From NCBI RefSeq assembly GCF_013184545.1, contig NZ_JAAOJA010000011.1:62001-126000 (forward strand): a stretch of 64,000 nt of DNA. Direction: 5' to 3'. The notes beneath the pieces are model-generated. The model saw only the letters and a program-made list of their open reading frames with translations, did no database searches and had not been told where the DNA came from. Shown here one piece after another: positions 9,545 to 17,990 of this stretch (the stretch's first letter is position 1; each line of letters starts with the position of its first letter). A program made the position numbers and the translations under genes. The stretch is from Pseudomonas tumuqii (GTDB lineage Bacteria > Pseudomonadota > Gammaproteobacteria > Pseudomonadales > Pseudomonadaceae).

Positions 9545-10956
9545 GTCCTGATAAGAAAGTCAAAATCCTTGCCACCCTTGGCCCAGCCGTCGCAGGCATC
9601 GACGACATCCGTCAACTGGTCGAGGCCGGGGTCAACCTGTTCCGCCTCAACTTCAGTCACGGCGAACATGCCGACCACGCCCAGCGCTACGCCTGGGTGC
9701 GCGAAGTGGAGCGGCAGCTGGACACACCGATCGGCATCCTCATGGACCTGCAAGGACCGAAACTGCGGGTCGGCCGTTTTGCCGCCGGCAAGGTCAATCT
9801 GCAGCGGGGCCAAGCCTTTCGCCTGGACCTGGACAGCACCCCGGGCGACGTGCGCCGGGTCAACCTGCCGCACCCGGAAATCATCGAAGCCCTGCAGCCG
9901 GGCATGAGCCTGCTGCTCGATGACGGGCGCCTGCGCCTGAAGGTGACCGCCAAGGAACACGACGCGGTGATCACCGAAGTGATCGCCGGCGGCGAGCTGT
10001 CGGATCGCAAGGGCGTCAACGTGCCCGAAGCGGTGCTGCAACTGAGCCCGCTGACCGAGAAGGATCGCCGCGACCTGGCCTTCGGCCTGGAACTGGGGGT
10101 GGACTGGGTCGCCCTGTCGTTCGTCCAGCGCCCCGAAGACATCGTCGAGGCCCGTCAGTTGATCGGCGATCGCGCCTTGCTGATGGCCAAGATCGAGAAG
10201 CCTTCGGCGGTCATTCACCTGGAAGAAATTGCCCGTCTGTGCGACGCGATCATGGTCGCCCGTGGCGACCTGGGCGTGGAAGTGCCGGCGGAGAACGTGC
10301 CGCGCATCCAGAAGGACATCATCCGCACCTGCCGCCAGCTCGGCAAACCGGTGGTGGTGGCCACCCAGATGCTCGAATCCATGCGCTTCTCGCCGGCACC
10401 GACCCGCGCCGAAGTCACCGACGTGGCCAATGCCGTGGCCGAAGGCAGCGATGCGCTGATGCTCTCGGCCGAGACCGCCTCCGGCGACTACCCGCTGGAA
10501 GCGGTGCAGATGATGAGCAAGATCATCCGCCAGGTGGAAAACGGCCCGGACTTCCAGGCCCAGCTCGACGTCGGCAGGCCGCAGGCCGAAGCCACCGCAT
10601 CGGACGCGATCAGCTGCGCGATCCGCCGGATCAGTTCGATTCTGCCGGTGGCCGCGCTGGTCAATTACAGCGAATCCGGCGCCTCCAGCCTGCGCGCCTC
10701 GCGCGAACGACCGACGGCGCCGATCCTCAGCCTGACCCCGAACCTGGATACCGCACGGCGCCTGACGGTAGCCTGGGGCATCTATTCAGTGGTCAACCAG
10801 CGTCTGCACCAGGTCGAGGAAGTCACCAGCACCGCCCTGGAAATCGCCCAGGCGCAAGGCATGGCCAGGCGCGGCGACACCCTGGTGATCACCGCCGGCG
10901 AACCCTTCGGCCAGCCCGGCAGCACCAACAGCCTGCGGATCGAAACCCTGGGCTGA
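9541..10956 (+). CDS. pyk: Pyruvate kinase
   Basis: Converts PEP and ADP to pyruvate and ATP. It has 471 residues. Conserved elements are KVKILATLGPA at the N-terminus, LFRLNFSHG, ILMDLQGPKLRVG, the substrate lysine region LLMAKIEKPSAV, the signature IMVARGDLGVEVP (from about residue 237), KPVVVATQMLESM and the C-terminal allosteric domain. The start overlaps ttuD by four bases. This is the operon-linked isozyme (PykF in P. aeruginosa, from memory), positioned to finish glyoxylate to 2-phosphoglycerate to pyruvate; enolase must be elsewhere. Confidence 0.96.
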   Translation: MSPDKKVKILATLGPAVAGIDDIRQLVEAGVNLFRLNFSHGEHADHAQRYAWVREVERQLDTPIGILMDLQGPKLRVGRFAAGKVNLQRGQAFRLDLDSTPGDVRRVNLPHPEIIEALQPGMSLLLDDGRLRLKVTAKEHDAVITEVIAGGELSDRKGVNVPEAVLQLSPLTEKDRRDLAFGLELGVDWVALSFVQRPEDIVEARQLIGDRALLMAKIEKPSAVIHLEEIARLCDAIMVARGDLGVEVPAENVPRIQKDIIRTCRQLGKPVVVATQMLESMRFSPAPTRAEVTDVANAVAEGSDALMLSAETASGDYPLEAVQMMSKIIRQVENGPDFQAQLDVGRPQAEATASDAISCAIRRISSILPVAALVNYSESGASSLRASRERPTAPILSLTPNLDTARRLTVAWGIYSVVNQRLHQVEEVTSTALEIAQAQGMARRGDTLVITAGEPFGQPGSTNSLRIETLG

Positions 10957-10997
10957 GCGGCGCACCCCACAATCCCACGCTGGCTTTGCCAGTTTGC

Positions 10998-11023
10998 AGG
11001 CGCCCTGATCGGCGCCTCTTTTT
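10998..11023 (+). terminator. Terminator of the gcl-pyk operon
   Basis: Stem AGGCGCC / GGCGCCT with a 6-base loop followed by CTTTTT, 41 bases after the pyk stop and before the urea transporter. Confidence 0.85.
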
Positions 11024-11040
11024 ATCCAGGCCGAGCGTGC

Positions 11041-11946
11041 ATGCACCAGCTGTCTCCACCACCCCACGTGCTGCGTGGCTTGCGCGCCCTGCTCAACGGC
11101 TTCAGCCAGATTTTCCTGCTCAGCCACGCCGGTTGCGGCCTGCTGGTGCTGCTGGCGATCCTGATCGGCGCGCCGCATTTGCTGGGCGGCGCCTTGCTCG
11201 GCGCTTTCAGCAGCATGCTCACGGCGCAGCGCCGGGGTTGCCCGCAGGCCGACATCGACGCCGGACTGTACGGCTACAACGGCATCCTTCTGGGGCTGCT
11301 GGTCAGCGTGCAATTCAGTTGGTCGCCACTGTTGCCGCTGCCGATCATCCTCGGTGCAGGCCTGTCCAGCCTGATTCTCGCGCCCTGGCTGCGCTGCATG
11401 CGCCAGCACCAGTGGCTGCCGGCCCTCACCTTTCCCTTCGTCGTCCTGAGCTGGCTGCTGTTGTGCCTGGTGCAACCACTGCAACTGCAGATGCCCAGCT
11501 ACCCTGTCACGGCGATGCATAGCCTCGACTGGCTCGCCAGCCTGCAGGCACTGCTGCGCGGCCTGGGCCAGGTGATCTTCCTCGACCAGCCGCTAGCCGG
11601 GCTGTGCCTGTGGCTCGGCTTACTGCTGGCCGACCGCCGCGCCGCGCTCTGGGCCCTGCTCGGCTCCGCCGCTGGCTTGAGCCTGGCGCTGCAGCAGGGT
11701 TGGGAACAGCACAGCGCCCTCGCCGGCTTATATGGTTACAACGCGGCGCTGGCGGCCATCGCCTTGAACCAGGTGCATCGCCAGCCGTGGGCACCGTTGC
11801 TGGGCATCATCCTCGCCCTGCTCCTGCAGCCGGGCTTCGGCGCCCTCGGCCTGCCGCCACTGACGATGCCGTTCATCCTCGCCTGCTGGCTGATCCAGGC
11901 CAGCCGGCGTGTGCTGCGTCAGGCCGCCGTCGACTGCACGCCATGA
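11041..11946 (+). CDS. Urea transporter, UT family
   Basis: Inner-membrane urea channel of 301 residues with about ten hydrophobic segments and an internal duplication typical of the UT family. Each half carries the LYGYN signature: GLYGYNGILLGLLV near residue 77 and LYGYNAALAAIALN near residue 231. The start at 11041 lies only 18 bases after the pyk terminator T-run, and upstream AGGCCGAG is a weak ribosome site, so expression may depend on read-through or a promoter inside the pyk 3' end. Placement after the glyoxylate operon is consistent with uptake or release of urea formed in allantoin breakdown (inference). Confidence 0.88.
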   Translation: MHQLSPPPHVLRGLRALLNGFSQIFLLSHAGCGLLVLLAILIGAPHLLGGALLGAFSSMLTAQRRGCPQADIDAGLYGYNGILLGLLVSVQFSWSPLLPLPIILGAGLSSLILAPWLRCMRQHQWLPALTFPFVVLSWLLLCLVQPLQLQMPSYPVTAMHSLDWLASLQALLRGLGQVIFLDQPLAGLCLWLGLLLADRRAALWALLGSAAGLSLALQQGWEQHSALAGLYGYNAALAAIALNQVHRQPWAPLLGIILALLLQPGFGALGLPPLTMPFILACWLIQASRRVLRQAAVDCTP

Positions 11947-12037
11947 ACACCTGAGAGCTTGCATTGCAGCGCTAGAACTCCCTAGGCTGACGCACAGAGT
12001 CGTTGTCAGCCGCGCCGATAGGGAACGCCAATCCACC

Positions 12038-12877
12038 ATGAGTCACTCACCCGACTGGCGCCAGCGCCTGTACATCATCATCTTCCACACCGACACCCCA
12101 GCCGGGCAGCGCTTCGATCGCTGGCTGTTGCTGACCATCCTGGCCAGCCTGGTCGTGGTGATGTTCGACAGCATCGACAGCATTCACAGCCAGTACGGCG
12201 CGCAACTGCTCGGCCTGGAATGGGGCTTCACCGCACTGTTCGCCATCGAGTACATCACGCGCCTGTATTGCTCGCCCAAACCGCTGCGCTATGCCTTCAG
12301 CTTCTTCGGCCTGGTCGACCTGCTGGCGGTGCTGCCGGCGATCCTCGCCCTGCTGTTCGCCGACGCCCAGTACCTGCTGATGATCCGGGTGATCCGCATG
12401 CTGCGGGTATTCCGCGTACTCAAGCTCGGCCCCTATCTGAACCAGGCCAACTTCCTCCTCACCGCGCTGCGCGGCAGTCGGCAGAAGATCATCGTGTTCT
12501 TCGTCGGCATCGCCACCCTGGTCACGGTGTACGGCACCCTGATGTACGTGATCGAAGGCCCGGCGAACGGCTTCACCAGTATCCCGATCAGCATCTACTG
12601 GGCCGTGGTGACCCTGACCACCGTCGGCTTCGGCGACATCACCCCGAAAACCGCGCTCGGCCAAGCCATGGCGACCCTGGTGATGATCACCGGCTACTCG
12701 ATCATCGCTGTGCCCACCGGCATATTCACCGCGGAACTGGCCACGGTGATGCGCGCCGACGACCAACTCGAACATGACTGCCCGCACTGCCACAAAGACC
12801 GGCATGACAGCGCTGCGGCCTTCTGTAACCGTTGCGGCAGTCCGCTGTATCCAGCGCAGCCGCATGAGCAAGCTTGA
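12038..12877 (+). CDS. Voltage-gated-type K+ channel with C-terminal zinc ribbon
   Basis: Six-TM ion channel of 279 residues. S1-S3 lie within about 29-108, the S4 voltage sensor is RVIRMLRVFRVLKL (117-130) with regularly spaced arginines, and the pore helix and filter are VTLTTVGFGDITP (filter TVGFGD, 195-200). After S6 (about 208-237) the tail holds C248-x2-C251 and C263-x2-C266, a predicted zinc ribbon (CPHC...CNRC) in place of the usual RCK or cyclic-nucleotide domain. Longer in-frame starts from 11909 overlap the urea transporter and are unlikely; the ATG at 12038 begins the normal N-terminus. What the zinc ribbon does is unknown. A homologue sits in the same place in P. aeruginosa (from memory). 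Confidence 0.9.
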   Translation: MSHSPDWRQRLYIIIFHTDTPAGQRFDRWLLLTILASLVVVMFDSIDSIHSQYGAQLLGLEWGFTALFAIEYITRLYCSPKPLRYAFSFFGLVDLLAVLPAILALLFADAQYLLMIRVIRMLRVFRVLKLGPYLNQANFLLTALRGSRQKIIVFFVGIATLVTVYGTLMYVIEGPANGFTSIPISIYWAVVTLTTVGFGDITPKTALGQAMATLVMITGYSIIAVPTGIFTAELATVMRADDQLEHDCPHCHKDRHDSAAAFCNRCGSPLYPAQPHEQA

Positions 12878-13083
12878 CCCGGCGCGCGTGGACGCGCACT
12901 GGCAGGTCTCGGGGGCAACGCCTGGCCAGGTCGAACCGGCGCTCTGCACCCAACGCCAGGACAACGAAGCCAGCGACGGCGGATACGTCCGGGGCCCCGA
13001 ACCGCTCTGCGCCACCGGCTGGACCTCCCGCCACTAGCGGAGCGCGGGGAAGCGCTGACACGGGAGAATCTGCAAGCGGAACC

Positions 13084-13109
13084 GTAGCCCGGATCAGCCT
13101 CCGGGCTAC
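13084..13109. repeat. Short GTAGCCCGGA palindrome
   Basis: GTAGCCCGGA - tcagcc - TCCGGGCTAC, perfect 10-bp stem; short relative of the repeat at 6074-6129. It lies just beyond the 3' end of the repeat lipoprotein gene on the minus strand and may act as its transcript end. Confidence 0.65.
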
Positions 13110-13123
13110 CTCCTGCGTTCGGA

Positions 13124-13915
13124 TCAATACAGCTCCTGGCCCCGGCCTTTGCCCTGGCCCTGGTTTTGCTGCTGCCATTGGCCACCCTTGTTGTCACCAC
13201 CCTGGTTGCTGGGCTGGCCTTGCGGAACACGCTTAATCGAGCCCTTGCCTTGCTGCTGGCTGTTGATCTGTCCTTGCGCCCTGCCCTGGTCCTGGTAACG
13301 GGGATCGCCCTGGCCTCGCTCCCCGCCCTGGCCCTGGTTGCGGGGATCGCCCTGGCCTTGATAACGGGGATCGCCCTGGCCTCGCTCACGGCCCTGGTCC
13401 TGGTAACGGGGATCGCCCTGGCCTCGCTCCCGGCCCTGGCCCTGGTAACGGGGATCGCCCTGCCCTCGCTCCCGGCCCTGGCCCTGGTAACGGGGATCAC
13501 CCTGCCCTCGCTCCCGGCCCTGGTCCTGGTAACGGGGATCGCCCTGCCCTCGACTGTTGCCTTGACCCTGGTAGCGATCGCCGGGGCTCTTTCCATACCC
13601 CGGAGCGCCCCTTGGCGCGGGGTATTTCTTGTACAGGGCAGGCGGAACATGGCGATAGTCACGCACCTGCCAGGGGCCGTCGTAGCGGCTGGACCAGTAC
13701 CAGCCGCCGTCGCGCCAGCGGTAGTAGTAGCGGTCGCCGAAGTAGAGGTCGGCGTGGCCGAGGCTCACGTAGACACTCAGGCCCGGATCCCAGCGCCATT
13801 GGCCGTACGGGGGTGGATCGTAGGGCGGCCGATAGCCGCCGTAACCCCCTGAATATACGGTGCAGGCAGTCAGCGGCAGGAGCAGGACAAACAGCAGCAG
13901 CAAGCGAAACTTCAT
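13124..13915 (-). CDS. Lipoprotein with 14-residue tandem repeats
   Basis: Predicted lipoprotein of 263 residues. Residues 1-18 are a signal with lipobox LTAC (lipidated C18). Residues 19-105 form a Tyr/Trp-rich domain (WRWDPGLSVYVSLGHADLYFGDRYYYRWRDGGWYWS ... VPPALYKKYPAP, shown in separate parts) that is clearly paralogous to the lipoprotein at 34152-34487. Residues 122-213 are about six copies of RGQGDPRYQGQGRE with D/G variation, and the tail to 263 stays Gln/Gly-rich. The repeat tail is likely disordered and basic/polar. Function is unknown; an envelope or surface role is inferred from the signal. The paralogue lacks the repeats, so the tail was added in this copy. Confidence 0.8.
   Translation of the reverse strand: MKFRLLLLFVLLLPLTACTVYSGGYGGYRPPYDPPPYGQWRWDPGLSVYVSLGHADLYFGDRYYYRWRDGGWYWSSRYDGPWQVRDYRHVPPALYKKYPAPRGAPGYGKSPGDRYQGQGNSRGQGDPRYQDQGRERGQGDPRYQGQGRERGQGDPRYQGQGRERGQGDPRYQDQGRERGQGDPRYQGQGDPRNQGQGGERGQGDPRYQDQGRAQGQINSQQQGKGSIKRVPQGQPSNQGGDNKGGQWQQQNQGQGKGRGQELY
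13277..13552 (-). repeat. 42-bp tandem repeats coding the lipoprotein tail
   Basis: About six direct copies of a 42-bp unit (RGQGDPRYQ-G/D-QGRE), one of them disrupted (GDPRNQGQGGE). Copy number is likely variable between strains by slippage, and every 42-bp change keeps the frame. Confidence 0.85.
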
Positions 13916-14166
13916 GGACGGGACTCCATCGTGGCACCTGCTGAGTTTGACAACAAAAGAAACAGCAAAGTGCTATCACGGCGAAGCGGGCTGACCGCCG
14001 GCCGGGCCGCTGATTAGGGCTCCGACGGCTTGGTCGACCTGCTGGGCGCGATCTGGATCGGTGGGCACGCCCATGGCGCCGCCCATGCAGGCAGGATCGC
14101 TGAGTCGATTCGCCTCGGAGCGATGACCGGACCGAGTCAGGCGCCGCTGTCGAGGGTTAAAACGGT
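13916..14166. other. Gap between the repeat lipoprotein and argR
   Basis: No supported gene. A minus-strand reading frame (ATG at 14089, ending at 13979) could code 36 residues but has no recognisable ribosome site or family. The lipoprotein promoter must lie in the part next to 13916. Confidence 0.4.
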
Positions 14167-15147
14167 CTAGCCGCGCTCGACCGGCGCCGAGGTCAGCTCG
14201 AAGGGGCTGTTGCTGCGCCGCTGGTTGCGGTCTTCGCGCGGGGTGGCGCCGAAGAAGTTGCGGTAGGCGCTGGAGAAGTGCGGGCCGGAGGAGAAGCCGC
14301 AGGACAGACCGATCTGGATGATCGACTTGCTGGTCTGCATCAGCAGCTGGCGCGCCTTGTTCAGGCGCAGCTCCAGGTAGTACTGGCTGGGCACCCGATT
14401 CAGGTACTGCTTGAAGATGCGCTCCAGCTGGCGGCGCGAGACGCAGACATGCTGGGCGATTTCGTCGGTGGTCAGCGGCTCTTCGATATTCGCCTCCATC
14501 AACAGCACCGCCTGGGTCAGCTTGGGATGGCTGGAGCCCAAACGGTTCTGCAACGGAATGCGCTGGCGCTCGCTGCCCTCGCGAATACGCTCGACCACCA
14601 GTTCTTCCGACACCGCGCCGGACAGCTCGGCGCCGTGATCACGGGCCAGCAAAGCCAGCAGCAAGTCGAGCACGGCCAGGCCGCCACACGCGCTGAGGCG
14701 ATCACGGTCCCAGTCGAACAGGTGGCTGGTAGCGATGACCTTGGGGAAGCGTTCGCTGAAATCGTCCTGCCAGCGCCAGTGCACGGCGGCGCGGTAACCA
14801 TCGAGCAGGCCCAGCTGCGCTAGGGGATAGACCCCGGCGGAGATGCCGCCGATCACGCAACCGGCACGCACCAGCTGCTTGAGTGCGCTGGACAAGGCCA
14901 GGGGCATGGGCCCAGGTGGCTCGTCGGCGAGCAGGAAGAGTTTTTGCAAACCCTCCAGCTTGCCTACCCAGGCTTCTCCCGGCAGACGCCAGGCACCTTC
15001 GACCGGGGTCTCAGCCTGGATGAACGACAGTTCGTAGACCACGTCCGGGTGGACACGCTGGGCAACGCGCAAGGCCTCTTCGGCCAACGCCAAGGTCAGA
15101 GGTTTGCAGTTGGGCCAAAGCAGGAAGCCGATTCGATGGGCAGTCAT
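14167..15147 (-). CDS. argR: Arginine-responsive regulator ArgR (AraC family)
   Basis: Activator/repressor of arginine uptake and catabolism in Pseudomonas, unrelated to E. coli ArgR. It has 326 residues from the ATG at 15147. The N-terminal domain (about 1-190) is DJ-1/PfpI-like (IGFLLWPNCKPLTLALAEEALRVA, CVIGGISAGVYPLAQLGLL, SACGGLAVLDLLLALLAR), and the C-terminal AraC HTH (about 215-305) contains TTDEIAQHVCVSRRQLERIF and IGLSCGFSSGPHFSSAYRNFFG. It follows the aot genes as in P. aeruginosa, but here a 222-base gap holding a structured repeat separates it from aotP. An in-frame upstream extension to 15324 lies inside that repeat and is not expected to be coding. Confidence 0.93.
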   Translation of the reverse strand: MTAHRIGFLLWPNCKPLTLALAEEALRVAQRVHPDVVYELSFIQAETPVEGAWRLPGEAWVGKLEGLQKLFLLADEPPGPMPLALSSALKQLVRAGCVIGGISAGVYPLAQLGLLDGYRAAVHWRWQDDFSERFPKVIATSHLFDWDRDRLSACGGLAVLDLLLALLARDHGAELSGAVSEELVVERIREGSERQRIPLQNRLGSSHPKLTQAVLLMEANIEEPLTTDEIAQHVCVSRRQLERIFKQYLNRVPSQYYLELRLNKARQLLMQTSKSIIQIGLSCGFSSGPHFSSAYRNFFGATPREDRNQRRSNSPFELTSAPVERG

Positions 15148-15178
15148 GGGGGACAGTTTAGGCTCAAAGGCTGGGAAA

Positions 15179-15332
15179 ATATCGAAGGCCGTCGCGAGAG
15201 CGCCGTCGGGCGAGCGAAACAAGGCGCGCGACGTGAAAACGAGGGAGTTTGGCGAGCCAAATGACCGAAGTTTTTGCGTAGCGCAACGCAGTTGCAGCCG
15301 CCCGGCGACGGTCGCAGCAGGCAAGCGATTTT
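15179..15332. repeat. Structured intergenic repeat, copy 2 (hairpin core TTTGGCGAGCCAAA)
   Basis: Occupies most of the aotP-argR gap. Outer arms include CCGTCG (15190 on) and CGACGG (about 15313), and the centre reads GGAGTTTGGCGAGCCAAATGA (core palindrome 15248-15261), matching the GGAGTTTGCAATTGCAAATGA plan of copy 1. Its left end, ATATCGAAGGCCGTCGCGAG, recurs with two changes at 56745-56768. Confidence 0.6.
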
Positions 15333-15369
15333 TTCACAGCCTCTATGTTGGCGGGCAAGGGCATGCCGC

Positions 15370-16134
15370 TCACTTAAGGCTACCAGAGAGGAACTGCTGG
15401 AGGCGTTCCGATTGTGGATTGACCAACACTTCGCGCGGGTCGCCACGCTCCTCGACCACACCCTTGTGGAGGAATACCAATTGATTGGACACCTCGCGGG
15501 CGAAGCCCATTTCGTGGGTGACCACCACCATGGTGCGGCCTTCCTGGGCCAGATCCTGCATGACCTTGAGCACCTCGCCGACCAGCTCGGGGTCGAGGGC
15601 CGAGGTCGGTTCGTCGAACAGCATCACCTCCGGCTCCATGGCCAGGGCGCGGGCGATCGCCACGCGCTGCTGCTCGCCGCCGGACATATGCGCCGGGTAG
15701 GCATCCTTGCGATGGGCCACGCCGACCTTGTTCAGGTAATGCTCGGCTTTTTCCCGGGCTTCGGCCTTGGCGATACCGAGCACATGCACCGGCGCCTCCA
15801 TGACGTTTTCCAGGGCGCTCATATGCGACCACAGGTTGAAATGCTGGAACACCATGGCCAGGCGCGAGCGCAGGCGCTGCAACTGCTTGGGGTCGGCGGC
15901 CTTGAGCGCGCCTTCCTTGTTGGCTACCAGCTTCAGCTCCTCGCCGTTGAGCAGGATCTTGCCGCCGTGGGGCTGTTCGAGCAGGTTGATGCAGCGCAGG
16001 AAGGTACTCTTGCCCGAGCCGCTGGAGCCGATGATGCTGATCACGTCACCGGCCTTGGCCGCCAGGGACACGCCCTTGAGCACTTCGTGGCTGCCGTAGC
16101 GCTTGTGCAGATCCTGAACTTCGAGTTTGTACAT
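15370..16134 (-). CDS. aotP: Arginine/ornithine ABC importer ATP-binding protein AotP
   Basis: Cytoplasmic ATPase of 254 residues driving the Aot importer. Walker A is GSSGSGKST (36-44), the signature is [16 protein letters not shown], Walker B is [12 protein letters not shown] and the switch His lies in [12 protein letters not shown]. The start is the ATG at 16134 ([14 protein letters not shown]), matching P. aeruginosa AotP as I remember it; a GTG three codons upstream is possible. It belongs to the operon aotJ-aotQ-aotM-(aspartoacylase)-aotP read leftward, with only 18 bases to the preceding gene. Confidence 0.96.
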   Translation of the reverse strand: MYKLEVQDLHKRYGSHEVLKGVSLAAKAGDVISIIGSSGSGKSTFLRCINLLEQPHGGKILLNGEELKLVANKEGALKAADPKQLQRLRSRLAMVFQHFNLWSHMSALENVMEAPVHVLGIAKAEAREKAEHYLNKVGVAHRKDAYPAHMSGGEQQRVAIARALAMEPEVMLFDEPTSALDPELVGEVLKVMQDLAQEGRTMVVVTHEMGFAREVSNQLVFLHKGVVEERGDPREVLVNPQSERLQQFLSGSLK

Positions 16135-16152
16135 GGTTTCCACTCTCTTGAA

Positions 16153-17265
16153 TCAGTCGCTGAGCAAGCGACCCTGGCGAATAGGGGTACGACCGGCAAC
16201 CTTGGCCAGCCATAGACCGGGCTGGGCGAAGCGCATCCGTTCACGAACGTAAAGCACACCATCGGTCGAGGCGCAGACGGTGCTGTGGCGATCGCTGAGC
16301 GGATCGATCACCTCGAACAGCGGATCGCCGGCCTTGACCCGCGCCCCCACCGGCTGCAGAAAACTCACCACGCCGGCATGTGGCGCGCAGGCATATTCGG
16401 TGCCCTCGAACGGCGTGGCCTCGCAGCAGTCTTCCGGCGCGGCCGGCCAATCGCCGGCGATCAGGCCCTGCTCGGCGAGAAACGCCAGAATGCTCTCGGC
16501 ACTGACGGCGGCCTGCTCCTTGCCGGTATCGGCCATGCCTCCCAGCTCGACCGTCGCGGCCAGGCAAGCCAGCGGGATAGCCGCCTCGGGGAAATGCCGA
16601 GCCAGGTCCAACCAGGGCAGCGAGCAGGATTCGTCGAACGAACTGCCCCCGCCATCTTCGGTCACCAGCACCGCACCGGCCTGCAGGCGGGCAGCCAGCG
16701 GGCGCAATTGCGCCCATTGCTGCGGCAATGTGTACAGATGCACCAGCGCCTCGAAGTCGCAGTGCAGATCCAACACCACATCGGCATCGCAGGCATGCTT
16801 GAGCAACAGGCGCTGCAAGGCCTGCAACTCGGAAGTCGGCGCCGGCAGCACCTCCAGCGCGGCCAGCATCGCCGCACGGATCAGGCGCACATTGGCCGGG
16901 CCATCCCCGCCCAGGCAGCCTTCGAGTGCCGGGGCAATGGCCTCGGCCAGGGCGAAGAAGTCACGGTTGAAATTCTTGCCGCTGGCAAACTCGAAGCGGC
17001 CCTGCTGGGTCGCCTGAAACAACTGACCCAGGCCAATCGGATTGGCCACCGGCACCAGTTCGATGACACCGGTCAGGCGGCCCTGGGCTTCGAGTTCGCG
17101 CAGGCGCCGCTTGAGTTCCACGGCAACCCGCATACCCGGCATCTCATCGGCATGCAGCGCGGCCTGGATATAGGCCTTGCACGGGCCGCTGCCATAGCGC
17201 AAGACACTTAAACGCCGTTCCGTGCCGGGGCAGTTCCAGGGCAACACATGATCGATCCGTTGCAT
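16153..17265 (-). CDS. Succinylglutamate desuccinylase/aspartoacylase family protein
   Basis: Zinc-dependent carboxypeptidase-like amidohydrolase of 370 residues. The zinc ligands are visible in AALHADEMPG (H and E) and LDLHCDFEALVHLY (H); FNRDFF and TVELGG are also family motifs. Start ATG at 17265 has GAGGAGC upstream. It sits inside the aot operon between aotM and aotP, as in P. aeruginosa (from memory), so it probably acts on an N-acylated or otherwise modified arginine/ornithine compound that enters through the transporter. The exact substrate is unknown, and it is distinct from catabolic AstE because no ast genes are nearby. Confidence 0.87.
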   Translation of the reverse strand: MQRIDHVLPWNCPGTERRLSVLRYGSGPCKAYIQAALHADEMPGMRVAVELKRRLRELEAQGRLTGVIELVPVANPIGLGQLFQATQQGRFEFASGKNFNRDFFALAEAIAPALEGCLGGDGPANVRLIRAAMLAALEVLPAPTSELQALQRLLLKHACDADVVLDLHCDFEALVHLYTLPQQWAQLRPLAARLQAGAVLVTEDGGGSSFDESCSLPWLDLARHFPEAAIPLACLAATVELGGMADTGKEQAAVSAESILAFLAEQGLIAGDWPAAPEDCCEATPFEGTEYACAPHAGVVSFLQPVGARVKAGDPLFEVIDPLSDRHSTVCASTDGVLYVRERMRFAQPGLWLAKVAGRTPIRQGRLLSD

Positions 17266-17275
17266 GTTCAGCTCC

Positions 17276-17974
17276 TCAGGCCTTGCGTGGGGCCAGATAG
17301 GCCAGCCAGCGGCGCTCGGCATGTTTGAACAGGCGCACCAGGACGAAGGTCAGGCACAGGTAGAACAGCCCGGCGGTGATGAACGCCTCGAACGGCAGGT
17401 AATGCTGCGAACTGACGGTGCGGGCCGCGCCGGTGATATCGATCAGGGTGACGATCGACGCCAGGCTGGTGGTGTGCAGCATCATGATCACTTCGTTGCT
17501 GTATTGCGGCAGTGCCCGGCGCAATGCCGACGGCAGGAGAATGCGCCGGTACAGCTTGGCCCGCGACATGCCCATGGCCTTGGCCGCTTCGATCTCGCCA
17601 TGCGGGGTCGACTTGAGGCTACCGGCGAGGATTTCCGCGCTGTAGGCACTGGTGTTGATGCCAAATGCCAGGCAGGCACAGAAGGTCGCGCTGGAGAAAT
17701 ACGGCCAGAGGAAACTCTCACGCACCGCGTCGAACTGGGCCAGGCCGTAGTAGATCAGGAACAACTGCACCAGCATCGGCGTGCCGCGGATCACATAGGT
17801 ATAGAGCCAGGCCGGAAAATTCAGCAGCGCCGACTTGGACACCCGCATCAACCCCAGCGGAATCGCCAGCGCCAGGCCGAAGGCCAGGGAAATCAGGAGC
17901 AGCTTGAGGGTCACCAGTACGCCACCGAGATACAGCGGCAGGTTTTCCCAGATCACGTTGTAGTCGAAGATCAT
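17276..17974 (-). CDS. aotM: Arginine/ornithine ABC importer permease AotM
   Basis: Inner-membrane permease of 232 residues, HisM-like. About five TM segments are visible, beginning with YLGGVLVTLKLLLISLAFGLALAIPLGLM in parts, and the EAA loop contacting AotP is GEIEAAKAMGMSRAKLYRRILLP. RGTPMLVQLFLIYYG is the conserved polar-amino-acid permease motif. Start is the ATG at 17974 (MIFDYNV); the in-frame extension to 18037 overlaps aotQ. Ten bases separate its stop from the next gene, so transcription is joint. Confidence 0.95.
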   Translation of the reverse strand: MIFDYNVIWENLPLYLGGVLVTLKLLLISLAFGLALAIPLGLMRVSKSALLNFPAWLYTYVIRGTPMLVQLFLIYYGLAQFDAVRESFLWPYFSSATFCACLAFGINTSAYSAEILAGSLKSTPHGEIEAAKAMGMSRAKLYRRILLPSALRRALPQYSNEVIMMLHTTSLASIVTLIDITGAARTVSSQHYLPFEAFITAGLFYLCLTFVLVRLFKHAERRWLAYLAPRKA

Positions 17975-17990
17975 GCGTTCGCTCCCATGC

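Noticed and set aside
11909-12037. N-terminal extension of the K+ channel
   Set aside because: It overlaps the urea transporter gene and lacks channel-like residues; the ATG at 12038 begins the normal N-terminus.
13277-13552. Regular direct repeats considered as a CRISPR array
   Set aside because: Units are contiguous 42-bp coding repeats without unique spacers and keep the lipoprotein frame.
13979-14089. 36-codon minus-strand frame downstream of argR
   Set aside because: No ribosome site, no similarity recognised and no sign that codon use differs from background.
15148-15324. N-terminal extension of ArgR by 59 residues
   Set aside because: The extension is translation of the structured repeat; the family start MTAHRIGFLLWP is at 15147.
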